In this document: positions 1 to 8,099 of the stretch, in pieces | How positions within the stretch are numbered: the stretch's first letter is position 1 | Layout of the letters: the number at the start of each line of letters is the position of its first letter | Source of the DNA: Candidatus Thorarchaeota archaeon SMTZ1-83 | GTDB taxonomy: Archaea > Asgardarchaeota > Thorarchaeia > Thorarchaeales > Thorarchaeaceae | Length of the DNA stretch: 38,009 nt | Direction of reading: 5' to 3' | NCBI GenBank assembly: GCA_001563325.1 | Contig: LRSK01000204.1 | Coordinates: 1 to 38,009 of the forward strand | Notes under the pieces: model-generated | What the model was told of the DNA's origin: nothing | The model's database searches: none | What the model saw: the letters and a program-made list of their open reading frames with translations, nothing else | Program-made: the position numbers and the translations under genes

Positions 1-351
1 ATCCACCATCCGTTTCCATAATGACCAGTCTGGCTTGTCAAGGTCGAAGCTTGGGGGTGGATGTTGCGACGCGTTATTCACAAGGATGTCTAACCGGCCG
101 AATCTCTCAATGCATGTGTCGACCATCTCCAGTACTTCCTGAGGGCTTGAAACGTCTGCTTTGACTGAGATTGCGTCGGTGCCTGTTTCTCTCACTGCTT
201 CCACAGTCGCATCCGCCTTGTTAGGTGATGAATGATAGTTCACAAGGATGTTGGCCCCTTCCTTCGAGAATTGTAGGGCCGTTTCACGACCGATTCCTCC
301 ACTTGCGCCCGTGACAAGCACACATTTTCTTCTGAACCTAATGGTGACCAC
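1..351 (-). CDS. SDR-family NAD(P)-dependent oxidoreductase, N-terminal part (truncated by window edge)
   Basis: I translated this from the reverse strand. The first 117 or so residues show the Rossmann nucleotide-binding motif TGASGGIG near residue 14 and the structural NNAS motif (usual form NNAG) near residue 90, both diagnostic of classical short-chain dehydrogenases. The segment between them (adenine-pocket Asp followed by VSSPQEV) fits the FabG-like subgroup. The catalytic Ser and YxxxK lie beyond the window, so substrate and completeness cannot be judged. I placed the start at a GTG at 351; no ATG fits, the ribosome site is unclear, and a nearby alternative start is possible. The gene follows the surface-protein gene on the same strand, about 170 bases downstream and separated by two hairpins, so it is probably transcribed separately. 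Confidence 0.85.
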   Translation of the reverse strand, partial: MVTIRFRRKCVLVTGASGGIGRETALQFSKEGANILVNYHSSPNKADATVEAVRETGTDAISVKADVSSPQEVLEMVDTCIERFGRLDILVNNASQHPPPSFDLDKPDWSLWKRMVD

Positions 352-442
352 CTCACTAGCTATCCAATTACAGATACATTCCCTTGAATTCAGGAGATGC
401 TTCTGATACCCCAACGATGCTGAGGTCTCCTAAGTCTTGTTC

Positions 443-459
443 ACTCGGACGCACCGAGT
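443..459. other. Small stem-loop in intergenic region
   Basis: Six-base arms (actcgg / ccgagt) around a 5-base loop, between the SDR gene and the surface-protein gene. It has no T-run. It could be part of the end of the surface-protein transcript or a leader element of the SDR gene, or it could be chance. Confidence 0.3.
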
Positions 460-489
460 CTGGGGTCTGCTTGATATGGGTGGCCTGTA

Positions 490-516
490 GGACCGCTGGC
501 ACGAGGCCAGCAGTCC
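490..516 (-). terminator. Stem-loop just after the surface-protein stop codon
   Basis: Eleven-base arms (490-500 and 506-516) flank a 5-base loop, beginning 4 bases after the stop codon of the minus-strand surface-protein gene. Read as minus-strand RNA, all eleven positions pair, one of them as G-U. Read as plus-strand RNA the same position is a C-A mismatch. That asymmetry supports a structure acting in the minus-strand transcript. There is no T-run after it, so it may protect the 3' end rather than terminate. Confidence 0.5.
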
Positions 517-520
517 GACA

Positions 521-2848
521 TTAGAGTGCGGTTCTTCTTCTATAGAATACCACTCCTGCAATGACGACTATCACAGCGCCAGCACCGACGATTATCAGAG
601 GGTTCTGAGCTAGAAAGTCTAGGGGCCCCAGCGGCCTTCCTATTAGCGACTCTGCTCCAACATACTCATTCGTGGCAAGAGGATGGAACTCGACGTACAG
701 GAATCCCTCGGCAACCAATGCTCTGTTGACCGAGAACGACAACACTGTGTGATTGCTTATTGTACCGAACTGGAGTGACATGAAGCCAGATGTAGATCCC
801 GAGAATGTATCAGAGAGACTTCCCCATGGCAAGTATTGAGTAACATTATGGAACAGTTGCCGGGCACTGAACGTGTGGCTAGATACGTCCGTAACATTCA
901 CAGTAACGTTCCACCAGACTCCGATGGGCCCAGTCAGTTCAAGACGGTATGTTTCAGAGGCCGAACCAGGATCCGGAAGGGTGAAGCTATGAAACCCACC
1001 TGTTTCTGACAGTGCAATCTGGCCAATTCCCTCGTAGTGCCAAGAGTTGTCCTTTAACCATTCGAGTTCATAGTTAACGGTGTAGTTGATATATTCATTT
1101 CCAGGACCCGCAGTGTTGTTCAACACCTCTATAGGGCTCAGGGCGATTATGATATCTGTGTAGGATGTGATGAAGGGAGATAGAAACGTCTGGTTGATTG
1201 GGTTGGCTATCCAGGACCCACCACTCTGGATGTTGCCTTGGACAGTCGTTCCACTAGACAGGGTGTTGCCGAATACATCAAACAGTCGATACTGAGTTGT
1301 GACAGTGATGTTATCTTGTGTCATGAGTGAGATTGTCAGGTTGAAGTAATCAGGAGCACTCGCAGGCACTCTATAGCCAGCCGAGTTACTGGAAACCGCA
1401 TCCACTGATGAATCATCAGATATGGCTCCCACATTGAATTCATACTTTCCGTTCGCACCTGAACTGAGAGTTGCCTCAACCACATAGTGTCCAGCAGGTA
1501 GATAGTAGAAGGCAGAGTTCTGAAATTGGCCACTGGAAACAGGGTTATGATCGACATACAGCATTTCCTCGGTCACTGACCAGCAGTGCCATGTGACTCC
1601 TGATGACCATGTGTGGTTCACTCTTAGTATTCCATCCTGTTCAAGAAACAGGTTATAGCCTCTTTTTTCAGTGTAGGCATTAGTGTTCTCCAAATAGAAG
1701 TCTTCGTTGACTGGAAGATTCGCTGAATCCAGAAGCTCATGAAACAGAGTGTACTCCCCATTCCCTGATCCAATGACACTGATGTAGTAGGTTTCATCTC
1801 GGCCTGACTGGTAGTAGAACGTATCGCCGTTGGAGGTGTAAGTTCTAGAGAATCTCTGTAGCCTTTGCGATACCGCCTCGAACGCTCCGCTTGAGATCAT
1901 AGCTTGTACTCCAACAGGAGAGATTGAGAATTCAGGCTGGTTGAACGAGAATGCCATTTTGGCTAACTGGTCGATTGGCGACCTGAACTTGTAGGTATGA
2001 ACTGTGGGTGCCTTCTCGGAATGGACTACGTTGGAACCGTCCTTAATAGCCCACTCGCTCTCCGAGAGGACTCCTTGGACCACTTCGCCGTGAGCTATCC
2101 ATCGAGGTGAGATTGCCTCTGGGAGAACATCCATGACAACTGGACCCGTGGTGCTAGGTGAAACTGTGAACTTTACAACGTAGGTTCCCCCACCTGAGGG
2201 CATGAACGGAATTACGGCCACATCTCCACCGGATCCGGATGTAGAGCCCATCTGGCGCTCTTGAGGATCAACAATCGAAGCACTCCAGCTTACTGAGTCC
2301 TGCCGCGAAGCAACAGTTAGATGTACAAACTCCTCGTTGCCGAGGGTCAAAACCCCGAAGTATGTATACCCCTGTTCCATGACGACTGTTTTGTGCTGAC
2401 CCAGATTCAGGCCAAATGAACGCTGGACCACGCTGGAGTTCATTGCTACAGGCTCACCAGAGCCACCATAGAAGTCATAAAAGGAGGGAAGGTTGAAGCT
2501 TCTCCCCAAAGGCCCTTGTGTGATTGAATTCCCACCTTGCCATATGAAGTGACGCTCGGCGGGGAACGTCAAGCCGGAGCCAGAATATGACCAAGAAGTA
2601 GCTCCGTACCAGTATCTCCAGTAGCTTACTCCATCCGCAACACTAAGGTATGTTCGAGAGTCCGACCTCGTTGGCAAACCATCGTAATATACGTAGGTAC
2701 GGTTGTTCCCGTCTGGTAGAAGCTCCTGAACATACCGATTTTCGGTAATGGTGGGGTTGACGGCCGAAACTGGTGCTACAAGTGATGCAAGAGTGAGGGT
2801 GAACATAATTGCTATAGTTATGATGATGTATCTCCCGGTGTCATTCAC
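521..2848 (-). CDS. Secreted, C-terminally membrane-anchored surface protein with PPC-like domains
   Basis: A cell-surface protein of unknown function, about 775 residues long. A hydrophobic signal segment lies within the first 35 residues, ending near APVSA. A single C-terminal helix (IIVGAGAVIVVIAGVVFYRR) followed by basic residues anchors it, placing nearly all of the chain outside the cell. The ectodomain is rich in Ser, Thr, Gly and aromatic residues. Three segments end in the GxYxxxx strand typical of bacterial/archaeal pre-peptidase C-terminal (PPC) domains: GGTYVVKF, GNGEYTLF and ANGKYEFNV. Many N-x-S/T sequons would allow archaeal N-glycosylation. I chose the GTG at 2848 because AGGAG lies 11 bases upstream; a longer reading from GTG 2860 would overlap that ribosome site. 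It diverges from the DUF998 gene. No enzymatic motif was seen; adhesion or S-layer association is only inference. Confidence 0.85.
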   Translation of the reverse strand: MNDTGRYIIITIAIMFTLTLASLVAPVSAVNPTITENRYVQELLPDGNNRTYVYYDGLPTRSDSRTYLSVADGVSYWRYWYGATSWSYSGSGLTFPAERHFIWQGGNSITQGPLGRSFNLPSFYDFYGGSGEPVAMNSSVVQRSFGLNLGQHKTVVMEQGYTYFGVLTLGNEEFVHLTVASRQDSVSWSASIVDPQERQMGSTSGSGGDVAVIPFMPSGGGTYVVKFTVSPSTTGPVVMDVLPEAISPRWIAHGEVVQGVLSESEWAIKDGSNVVHSEKAPTVHTYKFRSPIDQLAKMAFSFNQPEFSISPVGVQAMISSGAFEAVSQRLQRFSRTYTSNGDTFYYQSGRDETYYISVIGSGNGEYTLFHELLDSANLPVNEDFYLENTNAYTEKRGYNLFLEQDGILRVNHTWSSGVTWHCWSVTEEMLYVDHNPVSSGQFQNSAFYYLPAGHYVVEATLSSGANGKYEFNVGAISDDSSVDAVSSNSAGYRVPASAPDYFNLTISLMTQDNITVTTQYRLFDVFGNTLSSGTTVQGNIQSGGSWIANPINQTFLSPFITSYTDIIIALSPIEVLNNTAGPGNEYINYTVNYELEWLKDNSWHYEGIGQIALSETGGFHSFTLPDPGSASETYRLELTGPIGVWWNVTVNVTDVSSHTFSARQLFHNVTQYLPWGSLSDTFSGSTSGFMSLQFGTISNHTVLSFSVNRALVAEGFLYVEFHPLATNEYVGAESLIGRPLGPLDFLAQNPLIIVGAGAVIVVIAGVVFYRRRTAL

Positions 2849-2948
2849 AAGAATACACACTCCTGAGGGATTGTCAATATGAACTGTTAAGAACTAATCT
2901 TGTTTGTCTGAGGTCTTCAAGGTCGCAAACTGACCAGAACATATGCAT

Positions 2949-2956
2949 CTATATAC
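2949..2956 (+). promoter_or_regulatory. TATA box of a leaderless promoter
   Basis: The sequence ctatatac is centred about 26 bases before the A of the ATG at 2978. An archaeal transcript would therefore start at or within a base or two of the start codon. No ribosome site precedes the ATG, as expected for a leaderless mRNA. Confidence 0.7.
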
Positions 2957-2977
2957 CACAACTTACACACCGCGGCC

Positions 2978-3628
2978 ATGTCACTTCTTGAGAAGGTTCG
3001 GTGCCTGCCTAGAGGGGCATTGGTCGGGTACGTGGCACCTCTGATTGCTCTTTGCTGCATAGTAATCTCAATCGGTCTATCACCAAACTTCGACTGGGTG
3101 ACCAACGCGCTCAGCGATCTTGGCCATTATACCAGAACAGACATCGGACCAAATCCACTGGTTAGAGCAATTGTGTTCAATGCCGGTCTCATCACTACGG
3201 GTATTCTTCTGCTCCTGGTTTCTCTTGGCTTCATGAGGCAGATCAAAGACCTCCCCACAAGGATAGCTATGATACCGTTCTTGGTCGCCGCGGGCTTCCT
3301 CACAGCAATCGGAATCTTCTCAGAGAATTTCAATCCAATTCACTACAATGTGTCCGTAGGACTATTCACAACTTTTCCATTCAGCATGTGGTTTGTGGGG
3401 CTAGTATGGCTCAGGTTTCCGCGCCTAAGATGGTTCTGCCTAATCTCTCTACTGCTGCCGTTTCTGTCGATATACATTTGGTGGGGCACTTTCAACGGAA
3501 CCGTTCCATGGACAGGCATGGCGATACCTGAGATTCTGACAGCCTTTACAGCCATCTTCTGGGTATGGTTGGTAATCACCCTAGAATTGAAGGGGTATCT
3601 CGAGCCTCTTCTGCCTAACGTTGCGTAG
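2978..3628 (+). CDS. DUF998 family integral membrane protein
   Basis: A membrane protein of 216 residues with about six hydrophobic helices and short loops. The family's hallmark ALSDLGHY stretch follows the first helix (near residues 44-51), in the same place as in other DUF998 (PF06197) proteins. The length is normal for the family. The biochemical function of DUF998 is not known, and nothing here adds a catalytic motif. It has its own TATA promoter and appears leaderless. The MFS permease follows about 95 bases later on the same strand, so co-transcription is possible. Confidence 0.8.
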   Translation: MSLLEKVRCLPRGALVGYVAPLIALCCIVISIGLSPNFDWVTNALSDLGHYTRTDIGPNPLVRAIVFNAGLITTGILLLLVSLGFMRQIKDLPTRIAMIPFLVAAGFLTAIGIFSENFNPIHYNVSVGLFTTFPFSMWFVGLVWLRFPRLRWFCLISLLLPFLSIYIWWGTFNGTVPWTGMAIPEILTAFTAIFWVWLVITLELKGYLEPLLPNVA

Positions 3629-3723
3629 ATCAGATTGAGACTTCAACTCCCTTTTCAAATCCGGCACATTGTGGAAATCGCTGAACGAAATGCATTGTCA
3701 GTTCTTTAAGGTGATTGCCTAAA

Positions 3724-4920
3724 ATGGAAGACGAAGCGTTAACTACAGGAAGCCAATACAAGTGGCTAATCCTGCTACTAACATGGCTCGTCTACTTCTC
3801 CTTCGGTTTGATTCTGACCTCGATTCCTCCTCTAGTCACTCCAATATCCGCCGAACTTTCACTGAGTTATTCGGAGATGGGTGTTATCATTGGGAGTGTC
3901 ATTCTGATGTACATCCCACTGTCTATTCCCATAGGTATCATCATTGATCATATAGGCCAGAAGAAGATGATTGCGGCTGGAGCCCTGCTCACCTCAATGT
4001 CTGCGGTTCTTCGGGCGTTTGCATTCAGTTTCGAAACGCTGTTCCTGACTGTGTTCCTTTTTGGATTCGGCGGACCCACAATCTCAGTTGGGCTGGCGAA
4101 GGTGATTGCATCGTTCTTTGAGGGACGAGAGCGCGGAATAGCCTCTGGCATATATATGACTGGCTCGATAGTTGGTTCTGGCGTTTCACTGGCTATTACG
4201 AATTCCGTTATCCTCCCCTTGGTCGGTACCTGGCGCAATGTCTTTGTCGCCTATGGGATTATCGGGTTCCTGACTATGGTAGTTTGGATCCTGCTGGTGA
4301 CAGTACCAGAGAGGACGAACGAAGCCTCGGGAATAATCCAACCGCTGAGAGAAACGACACGAAAGCTTCTTGGCCACAGACAAGTCTGGATCGTTTGCAT
4401 TGTTGGATCTTCATCATTCCTCGTCTTTTATGGGTTCACGAACTGGTTACCGACCTTACTAGAACTCAAAGGACTAAGTTCTGCAGATGCGGGGCTGCTA
4501 TCCTCCTTACCGAGTTGGGTAGGTCTGTTGGGAAGTTCTGCCATTCCAGGGCTGGCTGTGGTAGGTTCTAGAAAGCCAGTGGTTGTCATTGTCCTCCTGC
4601 TTGAGGGAATAAGCATGGCTGTTGCCGGGCTGGCAAGTGGCCCTGTTCTCACTCTAGCCCTGATTGCATATGGCGTGACGAGCGGCGCTTCTATGCCTCT
4701 CTTACTTGTGGTTCTCATGGACTTGCAGGATGTGGGAGCAGATTACACAGGAGTTGCCAGCGGCATATTCTTCTCAATAGGCGCTTTCTGCGGCTTCCTT
4801 GGGCCAGCAGTTGTCGGCTACTTGACCGACTTGACTGGGTCGTTCTTTCCAGCAATATTCACACTGACACTTGCCGTCGAAGCAATGATTCCTCTTACAT
4901 TGACTCTGAAGGAACTCTGA
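3724..4920 (+). CDS. Major facilitator superfamily transporter
   Basis: A permease of 398 residues with twelve predicted helices and a central basic cytoplasmic loop, the usual MFS size and layout. The loop between helices 2 and 3 carries GIIIDHIGQKKMI, a form of the MFS signature GxxxDxxGxRxx(L/I). Overall it resembles the cyanate/nitrate-type (CynX/NarK-like) and oxalate-type MFS groups, but the substrate cannot be read from the sequence. I chose the ATG at 3724 because AAGGTGA ends about 10 bases before it; a TTG at 3715 would sit directly on the ribosome site. It converges on the HdrD-like gene, with a stem-loop in the 72-base gap. Confidence 0.88.
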   Translation: MEDEALTTGSQYKWLILLLTWLVYFSFGLILTSIPPLVTPISAELSLSYSEMGVIIGSVILMYIPLSIPIGIIIDHIGQKKMIAAGALLTSMSAVLRAFAFSFETLFLTVFLFGFGGPTISVGLAKVIASFFEGRERGIASGIYMTGSIVGSGVSLAITNSVILPLVGTWRNVFVAYGIIGFLTMVVWILLVTVPERTNEASGIIQPLRETTRKLLGHRQVWIVCIVGSSSFLVFYGFTNWLPTLLELKGLSSADAGLLSSLPSWVGLLGSSAIPGLAVVGSRKPVVVIVLLLEGISMAVAGLASGPVLTLALIAYGVTSGASMPLLLVVLMDLQDVGADYTGVASGIFFSIGAFCGFLGPAVVGYLTDLTGSFFPAIFTLTLAVEAMIPLTLTLKEL

Positions 4921-4959
4921 GTCTGTTCCAGGTTGTTGCAGTCTTCAAGAGCAAGGAGG

Positions 4960-4982
4960 TGGCCCTGCGTATGGCAGGGCCA
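4960..4982. terminator. Stem-loop between convergent genes
   Basis: Perfect 9-base arms (tggccctgc at 4960-4968 and gcagggcca at 4974-4982) enclose a 5-base loop, between the ends of the plus-strand MFS gene and the minus-strand Fe-S protein gene. The position suggests a shared transcript end. Neither side has a long T-run, so an intrinsic terminator is likely but not certain. Confidence 0.55.
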
Positions 4983-4992
4983 CATAGGCCTC

Positions 4993-6303
4993 TTATTCGA
5001 TTAGCTGATCCAGTAGTTCGAGAAGCTCAACTATCTCGAGCTTTGAGCCGACGGCTGACAAATCCTCGCCTGTTTCCTCTTCCCTCTTTTTAAGCTCCTT
5101 AACTGCGTCGCTGAAGTTCGTTATACAGAACGGACAACTGGTCAGCAATACCTCAGCACCAGTTGAGGCGGCTTCTCTGACTCTCTCTAGAGCAGTCTCC
5201 ATGGCCATTTCGGAGAATTGCGTCTTCACCCCACCACCTGCTCCGCAGCAGAAGCTGTCTCCCTTGATTCTGTACATCTCAGTAAGCTCAAGACCAGGAA
5301 TGGCCGCCATCACTTCACGCGGCCGATGGTACCAAGCCTCTTTTGCCTTCTTGGCCTTTCTACTGTCAATGAGCCAGTTGTCAGACTTCTGAAGGATCTC
5401 TTTTTCGATTGCTAGACCGATATGCCGTATGGTGTGACAGGGGTCGTGCCATGTGACCTTTTTGTTGTAGGGTTTCTCTATCTTGAGCTTGCCAGCAGTA
5501 ATGAGGTCAAAGATTATGTCAGGAGTGTGCTTTACTTCGAAAGGCAATGGTTCGCCGCTCTGCTTTGGATAGTCAACTTTGAATGTTCTGTAACATCCTG
5601 CGCATGAGAAGGCCAACATGTCGAAGTCTTTGAACATCTCCAAGTTCTCTCTCATAACTTTCTTGAAGGTGTCCTTCTGACCGGTTCGCAAGATTGGAGA
5701 TCCGCAGCAGACCTCGTCTGACAGAACAGTGAAGTCAATCCCAATCTTTCTAAGGATGCTCGCAGTGTGCTTCGCTATGTGCTGCTGCCTATAGGCACCT
5801 GTGCATCCGACGTAGTATGCCACTTTCGCGTCTTCCTTGTTGAGCACTCCGTCAAACCAAGCCGTACGATCTTCCCTCGGTTCATTGTAAGGGTTCCTAA
5901 GCTCCTCCTTCTCTACTCTGTCACCAATGACTTTGTGCCTGTTGAGGGGTTCCACTCCGGCTTCCATGATGGCTGCCCTTAGTTCCTCAATCACGTCAAC
6001 AGTATCGATTAGGTTGGGACACTGCTCTGCGCATAGGCCGCAAGTGGTGCAGGCCTCTATGACTTCGAGCATCTCTTGGCTCGGCTCAATCTCGTCATTC
6101 AGAAAGGCTCTGGCAATCCACATCCTTCCACTGTTGAAGTAGCCTTCCCAGCCATAGATGTTGCCTGAGGGGCACGACAATAGCATGCCTGTGAAGTCCT
6201 CTGACTCACCCTCTCTGTCCGGTTCATTGGAGTAAGCATATTGACAAGCACGGCAGTGGATGCAGCGTGCATTGATTTTGCGAAGGTCCTCTAGACTAGT
6301 CAT
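4993..6303 (-). CDS. HdrD/GlcF-like iron-sulfur protein with two CCG domains
   Basis: An electron-transfer subunit of the HdrD / GlcF / LldE type (436 residues). Near the N-terminus (numbered from the GTG three codons upstream) are two Fe-S cysteine groups: C17-x2-C20-x2-C23 with a later C47-P, and the classical C88-x2-C91-x2-C94-x3-C98-P ferredoxin motif. Two cysteine-rich CCG modules follow: the first has YYVGC, VCCGSP and SCAGC; the second has DPCH, FCCGAGGG and SCPFC. In HdrD such modules bind noncubane [4Fe-4S] clusters. I chose the ATG at 6303 because GGAG lies 8 bases upstream. It follows the FAD oxidase gene by about 65 bases on the same strand, so the two very probably form one enzyme: the flavoprotein oxidises the substrate and this subunit passes the electrons on. 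Acceptor (quinone, disulfide or ETF) unknown. No membrane helix is present. Confidence 0.9.
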   Translation of the reverse strand: MTSLEDLRKINARCIHCRACQYAYSNEPDREGESEDFTGMLLSCPSGNIYGWEGYFNSGRMWIARAFLNDEIEPSQEMLEVIEACTTCGLCAEQCPNLIDTVDVIEELRAAIMEAGVEPLNRHKVIGDRVEKEELRNPYNEPREDRTAWFDGVLNKEDAKVAYYVGCTGAYRQQHIAKHTASILRKIGIDFTVLSDEVCCGSPILRTGQKDTFKKVMRENLEMFKDFDMLAFSCAGCYRTFKVDYPKQSGEPLPFEVKHTPDIIFDLITAGKLKIEKPYNKKVTWHDPCHTIRHIGLAIEKEILQKSDNWLIDSRKAKKAKEAWYHRPREVMAAIPGLELTEMYRIKGDSFCCGAGGGVKTQFSEMAMETALERVREAASTGAEVLLTSCPFCITNFSDAVKELKKREEETGEDLSAVGSKLEIVELLELLDQLIE

Positions 6304-6367
6304 TGCAATCACTCCAGCAAGTTGTGGTTTTCTTTTGAAACTTATGTTGTGTTGGTGTTTCCATTTC

Positions 6368-7885
6368 CTATTCCCCCTCCAATGGGTTTGGCAGGTCTGT
6401 AACCGTCCCCCACGGGATTGCCAATCGGCCCGGATGTAGTATAAGATTCGGGTCCAGGACTTTCCTGAACTTCACAAGCATCCTATAGTACTCCTTTGCC
6501 TTTGTGAAGGTTTCAGGGGCGTGCACAAATGGGTCTGGTCTGTAGTTGATCCAGCCCTGCTTCAGGAAGCTCTTCGTCGTTTCCAGATTGAACTCACGGA
6601 TCTTGTCATAGATCCCCTTCTCGTCGCTGTCGAAACATAGAATTGGCATCACAATGGCCTGTCTAGCATGGTCGATTGACGCCACCCACATTGTTGGCGG
6701 GAAGCCGTAGTTCTCCATTGCAGCACAGTATTCTTCCATCATCTTGGGGCTCTCCAACCATGGGCAATACCAAGTAATGAAAAGGAACCCTGCCTGATAG
6801 AGCCCGTATGGGACAGCAATTAGGTTAGGCTTCTTCAATCTGGAAGCAATCTGCTTGGGGTGCAGACTCTGCTGAGGACACTTCGTTTTCTTCTTGACCT
6901 CATACTCCTTGTAGGTTTCATCGATTCGCTTTAGCACAAAGTCAAGCTCCTCCTGAGACCAAGCCCAGACCTCGCTGTTCATCCAGTACTCGTCAATGCC
7001 TATCTTCTCGTAGAACTTGTAGTCCAAGGGAACGTTAGTCTTGGGCCATCGCGTCATTACCAGAGGCCAGTTTCCACCTTGGACCATAACAGTGTTCTCG
7101 GCGATGCCCATCTCATGTGTCCCGATCTCCCAAGCAGGCTCGATTATGTGTTCCCAACTGTCGCCACCATAGGCCACAATAGTCTTGAAGTGAGGGTGAG
7201 GCACTATCTTGATGGCTGCCTTGGTGACTATCCCCATGGACCCCTGAGAACCGAGAAACAGACCGTCAGGGTTAGGACCCACGCCCCACCTGTAGAATGC
7301 TTTTGCGCCCTCAAGTGCCCATGATCCCGTTCGGAACATCTCGCCAGATGGCAGAACTATCTCAAGCCCAATTATCATATCAGCTTGTGGTCCGAACTTG
7401 CCTGTGACCAGAGAGAACCCGCGCTCAATTGCATCCCCCAGAATCGTGGCTCCCGGTGGTGCTCCATCAGGAATCGGTGGTGCCCAATCAGGCCATCTCT
7501 TCTTGAAGATTCGCCAAGCATCACCACACCGGACACCTGGTTCAACAACCATGACACGGTTCTGTGTGTCAACCTCCATGTTGTTCATCCGGGTAAGATC
7601 CATTAGAATTCCGCCCGGCTCAATAGCGGGAAGGGCGAATCCTCCGCTCAAACCTCCGGCCGCGGGAGTAACTGGACTCAGGTTCTCATTGGCTACGACC
7701 AAGATCTTGGAAACCTCATCAGCGTTCGAGGGCCTCACAACTACCTCGGGCAGAACCGCTTCAAGACCCATGATCCCTCTAGCCATGTAACTGTGAAGAA
7801 GTGGTACACTCGTTGTGACGTATTTCTCGCCACAAATAGCATTGAGCTTCGTCACCACTTCATCCGTGACTTTGTTGTAACTCAC
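6368..7885 (-). CDS. FAD-linked oxidase (VAO/PCMH fold; GlcD-like or cresol-dehydrogenase-like)
   Basis: A flavoprotein dehydrogenase of 505 residues. The N-terminal half is an FAD_binding_4 domain: VTPAAGGLSGGFALP and GGILMDLTRMN give the pyrophosphate-binding region, and VVEPGVRCGDAW and GDAIERG follow. The C-terminal half is the cap/oxidase domain, starting around GLFLGSQGSMGIVTK. The length, the GPNPDGLF-type sequence and the late HPGRLAIPW end recall vanillyl-alcohol oxidase / 4-cresol dehydrogenase as much as glycolate or D-lactate dehydrogenase, so the substrate is open. I saw no obvious His of the covalent 8-alpha-histidyl FAD type. The start is a GTG at 7885 with GGAGG 8 bases upstream. 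It is the first gene of a two-gene operon with the CCG-domain protein. Confidence 0.88.
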   Translation of the reverse strand: MSYNKVTDEVVTKLNAICGEKYVTTSVPLLHSYMARGIMGLEAVLPEVVVRPSNADEVSKILVVANENLSPVTPAAGGLSGGFALPAIEPGGILMDLTRMNNMEVDTQNRVMVVEPGVRCGDAWRIFKKRWPDWAPPIPDGAPPGATILGDAIERGFSLVTGKFGPQADMIIGLEIVLPSGEMFRTGSWALEGAKAFYRWGVGPNPDGLFLGSQGSMGIVTKAAIKIVPHPHFKTIVAYGGDSWEHIIEPAWEIGTHEMGIAENTVMVQGGNWPLVMTRWPKTNVPLDYKFYEKIGIDEYWMNSEVWAWSQEELDFVLKRIDETYKEYEVKKKTKCPQQSLHPKQIASRLKKPNLIAVPYGLYQAGFLFITWYCPWLESPKMMEEYCAAMENYGFPPTMWVASIDHARQAIVMPILCFDSDEKGIYDKIREFNLETTKSFLKQGWINYRPDPFVHAPETFTKAKEYYRMLVKFRKVLDPNLILHPGRLAIPWGTVTDLPNPLEGE

Positions 7886-7960
7886 TCGATTGTCCTCCGA
7901 TTCCAGTCACTAGTACTGGATTGTGACTTGTCGAAAGTGATACCTCGCTGGAAGTATCCC

Positions 7961-7970
7961 TCATAAATAG
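7961..7970 (-). promoter_or_regulatory. Possible TATA box for the FAD oxidase operon
   Basis: On the minus strand this reads ctatttatga, about 80 bases before the GTG start. It lies in a 214-base gap that otherwise holds no gene. Transcription would start near 7940, leaving a leader of about 50 bases. It is an AT box match only. Confidence 0.4.
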
Positions 7971-8099
7971 GCATCGAATCGCCAATGTTTCAAAATGCTA
8001 GATTTCTAGACCTACCCATGGTAATCTGAAGAAACCCGTTTTTCGTAGCCTCAGATGAACCTGTAGTGAAGGAAAGAGTTGCGCGAATATTCCTGGCTT

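Noticed and set aside
4960..4982. Assigning this stem-loop as a bacterial Rho-independent terminator for one strand
   Set aside because: No T-run on either side; kept only as a strandless stem-loop / possible shared transcript end.
7398..7790. 130-codon plus-strand ORF inside the FAD oxidase gene
   Set aside because: Antisense shadow of a well-supported gene; Ser/Arg/Pro-rich composition without motifs and no ribosome site.
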